Origin: Sporomusaceae bacterium
GTDB lineage: Bacteria > Bacillota > Negativicutes > Acidaminococcales > JAJUGR01
Direction of reading: 5' to 3'
Length of the DNA stretch: 56,748 bases
NCBI GenBank assembly: GCA_029265905.1
Contig: JAJUGR010000014.1
Location: forward strand, 1-56,748
Part shown: piece after piece, positions 41,568-50,351 of the stretch
Numbering within the stretch: the first letter of the stretch is position 1
Layout of the letters: each line of letters starts with the position of its first letter
The notes under the pieces: generated by a model
Databases searched by the model: none
Told to the model about the DNA's origin: nothing
What the model saw: the letters and a program-made list of their open reading frames with translations, nothing else
Made by a program: the position numbers and the translations under genes

Positions 41568-42824
41568 TTATTTTTGCTCATTGCCGCGAAGCGCGTCAAG
41601 CAGGTGCTCCAACGCCGTCATCGCAGTTCTATATTTGATATCTTGCCGATTGCCGGTGAATTGGTGGCGATAGACACGAGTCGCACCATCGGGGCCGGCA
41701 ACGGCCAGATACACCAAGCCAACTGGTTTTTCCGAGGTGGCGCCGCCGGGACCGGCAATGCCTGTTATCCCCACCCCGTAAGTCGTTTGAAACAACTGCT
41801 TAACGCCCTGCGCCATTTCGATCGCTACCGCCTCGCTGACGGCGCCGTGGCGCGAAAGCGACTCCTCCGCAACCTTCACCAGCTTCTGTTTGGCCGCGTT
41901 GCTGTACGTTACGACACTGCCTAAAACATAGTCGGAGCTGCCGGGAATATCTGTCAGCATGCTGGTCACAAGTCCGCCGGTGCATGATTCGGCGCAGCTG
42001 ATAGTCTGCTTGTTTTTCGCCAGCGCTTGGCCGACAACAAGCGGCAGCGAGTCGCCATCCTTGCCGTAAATGTACCGGCCGACCCGTTGGCAAATTTCGT
42101 CCTCCAGTTTGTCGATCAGCACGTCGGCCGCTTCGATGGTGCCGGCTTTGGCCGTCAGCCGGATGATAAGCTCCCCTTGCCGGGCATACAAGGCGATTGT
42201 CGGGTTGTTTTGCGTTGCGATCAAGTCAGCGATTTTATCTTCCAAAATCGATTCACCGATGCCGACGGAGCGCAAAATTCGGGAATGGATTACGCCCTGC
42301 ACGCCGTAATGTTTGATTAAACGCGGCAGCAGCTTCGTTTCAAACATCATTTTGAGCTCGCGCGGCGGTCCTGGCAAATTGACAATTACGCCGCCGCTGT
42401 GTTCAAGCCAAATCCCGGGGGCCGTGCCGTTGTCATTCTCCAGCACGAACGCGTTTTCGGGGATCATCGCCTGGCGCTTGTTGTTGTCGGTCATGCCTAT
42501 GCCGCGGAAGACGAAGTAGCGTTCGATGCGATCCATCACTTCTGCATTCAGGTTCATTGGCAGGGCCAGCACGTCGGCTGTCACTTCCTTGGTAATGTCG
42601 CCTTGCGTTGGTCCAAGGCCGCCGGTCGTAATCACCAGATCGGCCCTCGCCATTGCTTGCCGCAGCACCGCGGTGAGACGCTCGCGATTATCGCCGACCG
42701 TGGTTTGGTAAAAGACGTTAAAACCATGCGCGTTCAGTCGTTCAGCCAAATATTGTCCATTGGTGTTGAGTATTTCGCCTAACAGCAATTCGGTTCCTGT
42801 TGTGACAATTTCCACCGTTACCAT
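41568..42824 (-). CDS. cinA: CinA: competence/damage-inducible protein, nicotinamide-nucleotide amidase
   Basis: 418 residues. N-terminal MoCF-like domain (EIVTTGTELLLGEILNTNGQYL, GGLGPTQGDITKE, NLPGPPRELKMMF) with ADP-ribose pyrophosphatase activity in the family, and C-terminal NMN deamidase domain (SCAESCTGGLVTSMLTDIPGSS, GITGIAGPGGATSEKPVG, in part). Recycles NMN to NaMN. GGGGAGGTCC ribosome site. In many Firmicutes recA follows; here a helicase does. Confidence 0.95.
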   Translation of the reverse strand: MVTVEIVTTGTELLLGEILNTNGQYLAERLNAHGFNVFYQTTVGDNRERLTAVLRQAMARADLVITTGGLGPTQGDITKEVTADVLALPMNLNAEVMDRIERYFVFRGIGMTDNNKRQAMIPENAFVLENDNGTAPGIWLEHSGGVIVNLPGPPRELKMMFETKLLPRLIKHYGVQGVIHSRILRSVGIGESILEDKIADLIATQNNPTIALYARQGELIIRLTAKAGTIEAADVLIDKLEDEICQRVGRYIYGKDGDSLPLVVGQALAKNKQTISCAESCTGGLVTSMLTDIPGSSDYVLGSVVTYSNAAKQKLVKVAEESLSRHGAVSEAVAIEMAQGVKQLFQTTYGVGITGIAGPGGATSEKPVGLVYLAVAGPDGATRVYRHQFTGNRQDIKYRTAMTALEHLLDALRGNEQK

Positions 42825-42861
42825 GTCAAATGGACCTCCCCGCTGAATCTGTCCTGCTCAG

Positions 42862-44193
42862 TTAATCAACTCGTTCCGTCAGCACGTCGTAAGTAAAACC
42901 CTGTACGGCCCTTACTTGAATAAAACTGCCGACAGCGGCGTCCCGCGCGGCTTCGATGTATACGACGCCGTCGATGTCCGGCGCCTCCCGCCAAGAGCGT
43001 CCCATGACGACCTGGTCCTGCTCAGGATCGATGCCCTCCACCAGCACAGTAAAGGTTTTGCCTTCCAGCGCTTTGTTTTTCTCTTCCGAGATGACAGCCT
43101 GTTGGGCCATCAACTGGTGATAACGCTCTTCCTTGACTTCCGCCGGCACCTGCTCCGCCCATTCAGCCGCCACCGTGCCCTCTTCTTGGGAATACATGAA
43201 GATGCCGGCCCGGTCGAACTGCTGCTCTGCAACGAACGACTGCAGGGCGGCAAACTCCTCCTCGGTTTCGCCAGGAAAGCCGACGATGAAGGAAGTGCGC
43301 AGGCAGATATCTGGAATACGCCGCCGCAGCTTGTCAAGCAAGGCGCGAACGTCCTCAACCGTATCCGGACGGTTCATCCTCTGTAAAACACCATTATGAG
43401 CGTGTTGCAGCGGTAAGTCAACATAGCGGCAAACTTTTGGTTCGCCCGCGATGAAATCGATGAGCTCGTCGGAAAACTGGCTCGGATAACAATACAGGAG
43501 TCGGATCCACGTTAGTTTCGGCAATTTCGCCAAGCCACGCATCAATTCGACCAATTTGTTTGCACCATATAAATCTTCGCCGTAGCGGGTCGTGTCCTGC
43601 GCGACCAAAATCAGCTCTCTGACGCCGCTTTCCACCAGCTGTTCCGCTTCCGCCAGCAGCAGTTCCATCGGGCGGCTCACATAGGGGCCGCGCAGGACGG
43701 GAATGATGCAGTAGGAGCAGCAATTGTCGCAGCCTTCAGCGATTTTTAGATAGGCCGTGTACTCCGGCGTCGTCAAGGTCCGTGGCACAGGCTGGTCAAC
43801 TACCTGCCCTTTGTCCGGAAGCAAAACGAACCGTTCTCCGTTTAGCGCTCGGCGGACGACCGATACGATGTCGCGGTAAGCGCCCGTTCCCATGACGGCA
43901 TTCACTTCGGGAATTTCATCCAGCAGTTCCTGGCCATACCGCTCGGCCAAGCATCCAGCGACGATCAGCGCTTTGCAGGCAGCCTCTGTTTTATATTGAG
44001 CCATTTCCAAGATGGCGGCAATGGACTCTTCTTTTGCCGATTCGATAAAGCCGCAGGTATTGACGATAATCACGTCGGCCTCCTGCGGGTCATTGGTTAA
44101 GTCCCAGCCGGCCTCCTTGGCCAGTCCGATCATCCATTCAGAATCGACTTGGTTTTTGGGACAGCCTAAACTGATAAATCCTATCCGGGTCAC
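42862..44193 (-). CDS. rimO: ribosomal protein S12 methylthiotransferase RimO
   Basis: 443 residues. Adds a methylthio group to Asp of S12 using two [4Fe-4S] clusters and SAM. N-terminal UPF0004 domain with Cys in LGCPKNQVDSEWM, VNTCGFIESAKEES and VAGCLAERYG; the radical-SAM loop is CDNCCSYCIIP; the C-terminal TRAM domain ends FIQVRAVQG. The NQVDSE and ESAKEES wording marks RimO over MiaB. Its reaction yields 5'-deoxyadenosine and SAH, which the salvage operon could clear. Confidence 0.96.
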   Translation of the reverse strand: MTRIGFISLGCPKNQVDSEWMIGLAKEAGWDLTNDPQEADVIIVNTCGFIESAKEESIAAILEMAQYKTEAACKALIVAGCLAERYGQELLDEIPEVNAVMGTGAYRDIVSVVRRALNGERFVLLPDKGQVVDQPVPRTLTTPEYTAYLKIAEGCDNCCSYCIIPVLRGPYVSRPMELLLAEAEQLVESGVRELILVAQDTTRYGEDLYGANKLVELMRGLAKLPKLTWIRLLYCYPSQFSDELIDFIAGEPKVCRYVDLPLQHAHNGVLQRMNRPDTVEDVRALLDKLRRRIPDICLRTSFIVGFPGETEEEFAALQSFVAEQQFDRAGIFMYSQEEGTVAAEWAEQVPAEVKEERYHQLMAQQAVISEEKNKALEGKTFTVLVEGIDPEQDQVVMGRSWREAPDIDGVVYIEAARDAAVGSFIQVRAVQGFTYDVLTERVD

Positions 44194-44212
44194 ATTTCAT
44201 CCTCCCCAATCA

Positions 44213-45355
44213 TCATTTGCCAAAACGAACCCGTTCAAGCCAGGTTCGCATAAATATTTGCTGCTTGTCACGTTCTAAATACTTTGTGTTCGTCCACCAG
44301 GCATCAGCTGTCGCCGGATGCTCAACCGCTTCTAGCACTGAAATCCAGCCGTATTTGCTCTCCAGCGAGCGATTGAAAGACTGCTCCTCTAACAGCCAGT
44401 CGAGCAACGGTCCATAGCGGTCCGCGTCCTGGACGGCGACTAAGGCGAGGGCGATAACGCGCACAGGCGCACCGGAATCGGGCCGATACGCGTACAGCGG
44501 ATATTGCTTGTCCTTATTGATCAGAACCGTGCTGGCCAAGGTGATGGCGACATCGCTATCGCCCATGCCCACCAACTTCACAGGCGTGGCGGGAAAACGT
44601 GAATACTGCTTTGTCATGGCATGCAGCGCAGTTAACTCCTCGTATACGTCAGCCGTGTCGCTGTGGCTGGCCCAAGCGTAGAAAAAGGCGGCCGTCTCAG
44701 GCACGGCGATCGGATCGCAAATCGCCAAAGTCGGTTTTGTTCGATACAAAATATCCTTCCAGTCGTTCAACGCAAGCTGACCGACTTGGCGCGAATAAGG
44801 GCGGTTTACCGCCAGGACATACGGGTCAACCCATAACCCGGTCCAATAATAATCATCGTCATGCAGGCCTGGCGGCAGGATGTCGCTTGCCTCCGTGACA
44901 AGCGGCGTCAGCACCTTGTCGGCGACAAGCGGGGACAATTCGTCGCCGGCGGCAAACACCAGCTGCGGCCGCTCGGAAGGCGGCAGTTGGCCGAGCCCTT
45001 GCAACGCATCCATGCCTACGGCGGTTACCTGGTATTGCTGCTTGTCGTCATTTGCTGCCTGATATCCGTTTAGCACGGTTTGAACCGCCTCTTGCGGAAG
45101 CGTGGTCCAGACCTTGACCAATTCCTTGGCTTCGCCTTGCGCGGGCTGCGCCGGCGCATCACTTGTCGAAGGTCTGATCGGCTGCGATATGCAGGCGGCA
45201 ATCGACAGGGAAAGAAGCAGGACGGTCAAGCAGAAGAACAGGATTCTATCTGCCTTTTTTTTGTTGGCCCCGGCCAGCCCCCTTCTTGGTGAGCTTGGCC
45301 GCGTCTTTTTTGGGGTTAGCAGTCGACGCCGAAGCGCGGCGTTTCTTATTTGCAT
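44213..45355 (-). CDS. extracellular solute-binding-like lipoprotein
   Basis: 380 residues from an ATG that has GGAGCG 9 nt upstream. The lipobox SIAAC ends a hydrophobic segment (about 38-55). The N-terminal region before it is long (37 residues) and very basic. The mature part has a periplasmic-binding-protein look (LVKVWTTLPQEAVQTVLNGYQAAN, WVDPYVLAVNR, in part). The N-terminal 110 nt overlap the end of the YgiQ gene in another frame. No ABC permease genes are near, so its ligand is unknown. Confidence 0.72.
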   Translation of the reverse strand: MQIRNAALRRRLLTPKKTRPSSPRRGLAGANKKKADRILFFCLTVLLLSLSIAACISQPIRPSTSDAPAQPAQGEAKELVKVWTTLPQEAVQTVLNGYQAANDDKQQYQVTAVGMDALQGLGQLPPSERPQLVFAAGDELSPLVADKVLTPLVTEASDILPPGLHDDDYYWTGLWVDPYVLAVNRPYSRQVGQLALNDWKDILYRTKPTLAICDPIAVPETAAFFYAWASHSDTADVYEELTALHAMTKQYSRFPATPVKLVGMGDSDVAITLASTVLINKDKQYPLYAYRPDSGAPVRVIALALVAVQDADRYGPLLDWLLEEQSFNRSLESKYGWISVLEAVEHPATADAWWTNTKYLERDKQQIFMRTWLERVRFGK

Positions 45356-47210
45356 GCCGGTACGCTCCCTGATTATCCGGTTTGTGGTTAGGTGCGCCCC
45401 GCTCCGGCGCGATCAGACACTTTTTCCCGAAGCCGATTAAATCGGCTCGATTCGCCTTTTGCAGCGCCTCACGCACCAGCTCGCGGTTGCGGGGGTTGCG
45501 GTATTGCAGCAAAGCGCGCTGCATCGCCTTGTCGTGTAGCAGTTTGGCCACGAATAAATGGCGGCCCGTATAAGGGTCGACTTCTGAGAAGTACATGGCT
45601 GTGGAAAGGCTGCCGGGCGTGGGAATGAAATCCTGCACCTGCTCCGGCGCGTGACCAATATCCCGCAAATACTCGGCCAATTCTACCGCATCCTGCAACG
45701 TGCAACCGGGATGGCTGGAAATAAAGTACGGGACCAGGTATTGCTCTTTGCCCAACTGTCGGTTCATTTCGGCGAAGGCCTGGCGGAAGCGGTCGTACGT
45801 TTCCCGACCTGGCTTGCCCATCAAATGCAGGACTTTGTCGGAAACATGTTCAGGCGCCACTTTCAGTTGACCGCTGACGTGAAATTCGCAAAGCTCATGC
45901 AAAAAATCTTTTTTCTTGTCTCTCAACAAAAAGTCGTAACGAATCCCTGAGCGAATGAAGACTTTCTTGATGCCAGGTAATTTTCGGATTTTCCGAAGCA
46001 GGGCGAGGTAGTCGCTATGATCGGTTTCCAAGGCCGCACACGGCTTCGGCACCAGGCATTGCCGGTCGACGCAGGCGCCAGCGGTCAACTGCTTGCGGCA
46101 GGCAGGGCGGCGAAAATTGGCGGTTGGTCCGCCGACGTCATGAATGTAGCCCTTGAAGCCGGGCAAAGAAGTCAATAATTTCGCCTCGGCCAAAATCGAA
46201 CGATGGCTCCGCGCCTGAATGATCCTGCCTTGGTGCGAATGTATGGCGCAAAAAGAGCAACTGCCGAAGCAGCCTCTGTGGCTCACAATGCTGAATTTCA
46301 CTTCTTCGATGGCCGGAACGCCGCCGGCGGCGTCATACATCGGATGCCACGTTCGGCGGTAAGGCAGATCGTAAATGGCGTCCATCTCGGCTTCTGATAG
46401 CGGCATGACCGGCGGGTTCTGCAGAACGAAGCCTTGACCTTCCACTTCTTGCACAACGCGCTTGCCGTAAAAGGGATCCTGCTGTTCAGCCTGCAGGCGA
46501 AACGCGCTGGCGAAAGCGGCTTTTTGCGCGTTAATCGCTGACCAGGAAGGAACGGCGATTAGGTCACTCATCGCCGCCACCTGCTCGGCCGTTTGCATGA
46601 CCATCGTGCCGCGCACGTAATTGATATCATTAACAGCGACGCCGCCAGCCAATAAGTCGGCGATTTCGACAACCGCTTTCTCCCCCATGCCGTAAATCAA
46701 GATGTCGGCGCGGCTGTCAAACAAGATCGGGCGCCGCAAGCCGTTCGCCCAGTAATCATAATGAACCCAGCGGCGCAAGCTGGCCTCAACGCCGCCGATA
46801 ATGATCGGTATCTTCTTCCATATTTCCCGCACTCGGGAACCGTAAACGATCGTCGCCCGATCGGGCCGGAGACCGGCTTGGCCGCCGGGTGAGTATGCGT
46901 CATTGGCACGGGTCTTTTTGGCGGCCGTATATTTGTTCAACATCGAATCAAGATTCCCCGCAGTAATCAGGACCCCCAAGCGTGGCTTGCCCATTTGCTT
47001 GAAGGACTCGGTCGTGCGCCAATCCGGCTGGCAAAGCAACCCGACCTTATAGCCGTGGGCTTCCAGCACTCGGCCGATGACGGCGGCGGCAAAGGACGGA
47101 TGATCTACATAGGCGTCGCCGCTTATCAGCAGGAAATCAAGCTGTTCCCAACCACGTTTTTCCATGTCCGCCCGACAGACAGGGAGAAAATCGGTCTGAT
47201 TTGTATTCAT
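45246..47210 (-). CDS. YgiQ-family radical SAM protein
   Basis: 654 residues. N-terminal B12-binding-like domain (FLPVCRADMEKRGWEQLDFLLISGDAYVDHPSF, in part), radical SAM loop GCFGSCSFCAIHSHQGR, then IHDVGGPTANFRRPAC with further Cys and RKLPGIKKVFIRSGIRYD. The C-terminus is Lys/Arg/Ala-rich and disordered. Function unknown; widespread in anaerobes and in E. coli. Produces 5'-deoxyadenosine if it is a standard radical SAM enzyme. Confidence 0.93.
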   Translation of the reverse strand: MNTNQTDFLPVCRADMEKRGWEQLDFLLISGDAYVDHPSFAAAVIGRVLEAHGYKVGLLCQPDWRTTESFKQMGKPRLGVLITAGNLDSMLNKYTAAKKTRANDAYSPGGQAGLRPDRATIVYGSRVREIWKKIPIIIGGVEASLRRWVHYDYWANGLRRPILFDSRADILIYGMGEKAVVEIADLLAGGVAVNDINYVRGTMVMQTAEQVAAMSDLIAVPSWSAINAQKAAFASAFRLQAEQQDPFYGKRVVQEVEGQGFVLQNPPVMPLSEAEMDAIYDLPYRRTWHPMYDAAGGVPAIEEVKFSIVSHRGCFGSCSFCAIHSHQGRIIQARSHRSILAEAKLLTSLPGFKGYIHDVGGPTANFRRPACRKQLTAGACVDRQCLVPKPCAALETDHSDYLALLRKIRKLPGIKKVFIRSGIRYDFLLRDKKKDFLHELCEFHVSGQLKVAPEHVSDKVLHLMGKPGRETYDRFRQAFAEMNRQLGKEQYLVPYFISSHPGCTLQDAVELAEYLRDIGHAPEQVQDFIPTPGSLSTAMYFSEVDPYTGRHLFVAKLLHDKAMQRALLQYRNPRNRELVREALQKANRADLIGFGKKCLIAPERGAPNHKPDNQGAYRHANKKRRASASTANPKKDAAKLTKKGAGRGQQKKGR

Positions 47211-47243
47211 TAAAAAACGTTACGCTCCTTTTGAAACTCAAGG

Positions 47244-48002
47244 TTAAGCATCCGCCAGGGAGAAGACGCGTTCAACTACCTCGCCTTGCTTGCCAAGCGG
47301 GGGCAGGAGGCGGCCGTTCACGCTGACCTGCGCCGCGCCGGCGTTGCCTAGCTTCATGCGCAACATTTCCTTGGCTTCCCAATTCATTTTCTGATTTGCG
47401 TTCATCATGCCGCTGTAGAGCTGTTTGCCGTCGGCGGTAACGTCTACCCAGCATGCATCGGTTGTCGACAGCTGCACTTGAATGAGTTGGGCCTTGCGCA
47501 TATTTAAGGGTGCGCTCTGCGCCGTGGCTGCCGGTATGGCTACCACGTTTTGCGACGGCGTCTGCACGTTCTTTTTGGCAGATTGGATATTGGTTAACAG
47601 CCAATAAACCAGCCCGCCCATCAAAGCCAGAACCAAACCTAAGACAACGACGCGCCGCCAGTTGATCCTGCGGCGAACCGCAACCACTTGGCCGGCACCC
47701 AAAGGCTTTGCTCGTTGCTGCGCGAATGGCTGCTCCGGCAGCGGTTCGACTTCAGCCGCTTTGGGCGCAAGTCCGGCTTGCGTCCGGTATTGTTCCAGCA
47801 CCTCATCCGGATCAAGGGACATGGCAATTGCATAATTGCGGATAAAGCCTTTTAGATATACTTCACCGGGTATGACGGCAAAATCATCGCGCTCAATGGC
47901 CTCAAGGTACAAGCTGCGAATGCTGGTCGCCGCCTCCAGGTCTTTAACACTCATCCCGCGTTTTTCACGTTCTATTTTCAGTCTTTGCCCCAATGTCAGC
48001 AC
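47244..48002 (-). CDS. RodZ-like helix-turn-helix membrane protein
   Basis: 252 residues. N-terminal HTH (LGQRLKIEREKRGMSVKDLE), a linker, one membrane segment (about 130-150, VVVLGLVLALMGGLVYWLL, in part) and a DUF4115-type C-terminal domain (VQLSTTDACWVDVTADGKQLYSG, in part). RodZ organises MreB in rod-shape growth. GTG 48002 is used because AAGGAG lies 10 nt upstream; an upstream GTG at 48032 has none. Its place between ftsK and rimO-type genes fits the Firmicutes ymfM slot. Confidence 0.88.
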   Translation of the reverse strand: MLTLGQRLKIEREKRGMSVKDLEAATSIRSLYLEAIERDDFAVIPGEVYLKGFIRNYAIAMSLDPDEVLEQYRTQAGLAPKAAEVEPLPEQPFAQQRAKPLGAGQVVAVRRRINWRRVVVLGLVLALMGGLVYWLLTNIQSAKKNVQTPSQNVVAIPAATAQSAPLNMRKAQLIQVQLSTTDACWVDVTADGKQLYSGMMNANQKMNWEAKEMLRMKLGNAGAAQVSVNGRLLPPLGKQGEVVERVFSLADA

Positions 48003-48035
48003 TACTTCCAAGCTCCTTCCATGTTGGCGCACTGC

Positions 48036-50246
48036 TCATTCTTCCGCTAAGAACCGTTTGCGCGCTTCTTCTTCGGTCAATAAAATATCACGCGGCTTGC
48101 TGCCTTGCGTTGCACCCAAAATCCGCATCTCTTCCATGGTATCGATTAAGCGCGCCGCTCTGGTATAGCCGATGCGGAATTTTCGCTGCAGCATAGAGGC
48201 GGACGCTTGGCCGGTTTCGTAGATAACAGTAATTGCTGACGGCAATAGCTCATCTTGCATTTCAGGGAATAGGCTGCCCTTATTGCCGTTTTCATTCAGC
48301 TTATCTGTGTCCGTAATGCCTTCGTGATAAGCCGGCGGTTCTGCTTGTTGCTTAATGTAAGCAATGACGTCTTCGATGTCCTCGTCCCGGACGAAGGCGC
48401 CTTGTATGCGCAGCGGTTTGGCCGCTCCCACCGGGTAATAGAGCATGTCGCCCCGTCCCAACAGCTTCTCCGCGCCGGCCATATCCAAGATGGTGCGGGA
48501 ATCAACCTGCGAAGACACGGAAAAAGCAATGCGGGAAGGGATGTTCGCCTTGATCAGGCCGGTAATGACGTCAACGGAGGGGCGCTGTGTCGCCAAAACG
48601 AGATGTATGCCGGCCGCCCGCGCCTTTTGCGCCAAACGGCAAATCGCGTCTTCCACATCGACTGGCGCCGCCATCATTAAATCGGCCAGTTCGTCGATGA
48701 TGACGACGACATAGGGCATTTTCTCTTTTGCCGGGTCAGCCTCGGCATCGGCGCGATAGCGCACGATGTCCCTGACGCCGCAATCGGCAAACAGCGCATA
48801 GCGGCGCTCCATTTCCTGCACCGCCCAGTGCAAAGCGGCGGCGGCTTTTTTTGCCTCAGTGACAACCGGGGTGAGCAGGTGCGGAATGCCGTTGTAATTT
48901 GTCAGTTCGACCACTTTCGGGTCTACTAAAATCAGGCGGACATCTTCGGGCGAAGCGCGGAATAACAGGCTTAAAATAATGCCGTTGATGCAGACGCTTT
49001 TCCCGGAGCCGGTTGCGCCTGCGACCAGCAGATGAGGCATTTTCGCCAAATCAGCCGTCATCGGCGTGCCGCTGATATCTTTGCCCAAGCCAACAAGCAG
49101 GGGCTTGTTATCCTTTTGGAACGCGCCTGACTCGAGAACTTCGCGCAAGGAAACGGCTGCCACATGTTTGTTGGGAACCTCAATTCCGACGGCCGCTTTT
49201 CCGGGAATCGGCGCTTCAATCCGCACGCCCGAGGCAGCCAACTGCAAGGCCAAATCATCCGCCAAGGCCACAATGCGGCTGACCTTGACCCCCGGGGCCG
49301 GTTCCAGCTCATAGCGTGTCACTGTCGGGCCTTGCGCCACATGAACAACCTTGGCTTGAATATTAAAATGGCCAAGGGTTTCTTCGAGCACCCGCGCCTG
49401 CTGATGGACGTGCGTTTCGTCGCGAACTTCCTTTTGCGAAACCGGCGTCAGCAGCGTCAGCGGCGGCGTTACATAGCCGTCGGCAGTCACTTTTTGGACG
49501 AGGCCGCCATCCAATTCCAGAGCGCCTTCCGCCTTTTCTTCCGCTTCAGGCGCTTTGCCTGAATGGGCCCGGCGGGAGCGCGGTTTTTTTTCCTCTTCGG
49601 CAGCCGGCGGTTCGATCGGCTGAGATTTGGCGGGCGGTTGGTGCTTCTCCTGGTTGTAAAAAAAACGGTTGCGCATGGTTGACTGCGCTTTTCCCAAAGC
49701 CGCGCCGGCCGTCTCCCAGCTGTTTTCCGCCTGGATCTTTGCCTGTTCGAGCGTCTCCTTTACTGACCAGGTGAAGGAGACGATGGTCGCAATCAGAACG
49801 CCGGCGATGACAAACACGACCGCACCGTCGACGCCAAACAAATTGCGCAAGCCCATCAGCAGAAAGCCCGCCAGCAGGCCGCCGCCCTTTGGCAAGGTTT
49901 CGGGCATGATTTCCCGGCCGGGTTCCGCCACCCAGTGGTGCCATAAGGTCGCCGAACATAAGATGATGGCGAGGAAAGAAAAAAAGCGACCTGAATAATG
50001 GATGGCTTCCCGCCGCCATACGTAGCGCATGCCGACCAACAGGAAGATGATCGGCACCGAAAAGCTGGCCTTCCCCAGCAGATACAGAAAAATTTTCCGC
50101 AGCAGACGGCCAACGTTGCCGACTTCGAAACCCAGCACCCCAAGCAGTGAAAAAACGCCAAACGCCAGCAGCAGGATTCCGGCAAGCTCATAGCGCAAGA
50201 CAGAGGGGATTTTAAATTCGCTTGCTTGTTTTTTTCTCTCAGTCAC
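48036..50246 (-). CDS. ftsK: FtsK/SpoIIIE DNA translocase
   Basis: 736 residues. Four N-terminal membrane segments, a variable linker rich in Pro/Glu/Lys, then the motor: VAGATGSGKSVCINGI (Walker A), VVVIIDELADLMM (Walker B) and the C-terminal gamma winged helix (SASMLQRKFRIGYTRAARLID, in part). Moves chromosome ends through the septum. GTG 50246 follows GGGGTGAG; an in-frame upstream frame to 50342 lacks a site. Confidence 0.95.
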   Translation of the reverse strand: MTERKKQASEFKIPSVLRYELAGILLLAFGVFSLLGVLGFEVGNVGRLLRKIFLYLLGKASFSVPIIFLLVGMRYVWRREAIHYSGRFFSFLAIILCSATLWHHWVAEPGREIMPETLPKGGGLLAGFLLMGLRNLFGVDGAVVFVIAGVLIATIVSFTWSVKETLEQAKIQAENSWETAGAALGKAQSTMRNRFFYNQEKHQPPAKSQPIEPPAAEEEKKPRSRRAHSGKAPEAEEKAEGALELDGGLVQKVTADGYVTPPLTLLTPVSQKEVRDETHVHQQARVLEETLGHFNIQAKVVHVAQGPTVTRYELEPAPGVKVSRIVALADDLALQLAASGVRIEAPIPGKAAVGIEVPNKHVAAVSLREVLESGAFQKDNKPLLVGLGKDISGTPMTADLAKMPHLLVAGATGSGKSVCINGIILSLLFRASPEDVRLILVDPKVVELTNYNGIPHLLTPVVTEAKKAAAALHWAVQEMERRYALFADCGVRDIVRYRADAEADPAKEKMPYVVVIIDELADLMMAAPVDVEDAICRLAQKARAAGIHLVLATQRPSVDVITGLIKANIPSRIAFSVSSQVDSRTILDMAGAEKLLGRGDMLYYPVGAAKPLRIQGAFVRDEDIEDVIAYIKQQAEPPAYHEGITDTDKLNENGNKGSLFPEMQDELLPSAITVIYETGQASASMLQRKFRIGYTRAARLIDTMEEMRILGATQGSKPRDILLTEEEARKRFLAEE

Positions 50247-50324
50247 ATGTCTCACCCCATCATGTACCATTCTATCATCGATTGACAAAATCCTCCTGAT
50301 GAGGCGCCGCAGTAAACCCAATAA

Positions 50325-50345
50325 GGGGTGTGCGTTGCACACCCC
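50325..50345 (-). terminator. hairpin after rnjA
   Basis: Perfect 9-bp stem GGGGTGTGC / GCACACCCC with a GTT loop, just downstream of rnjA; only a short T-rich tail, so moderate strength. Confidence 0.6.
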
Positions 50346-50351
50346 TAGAAG

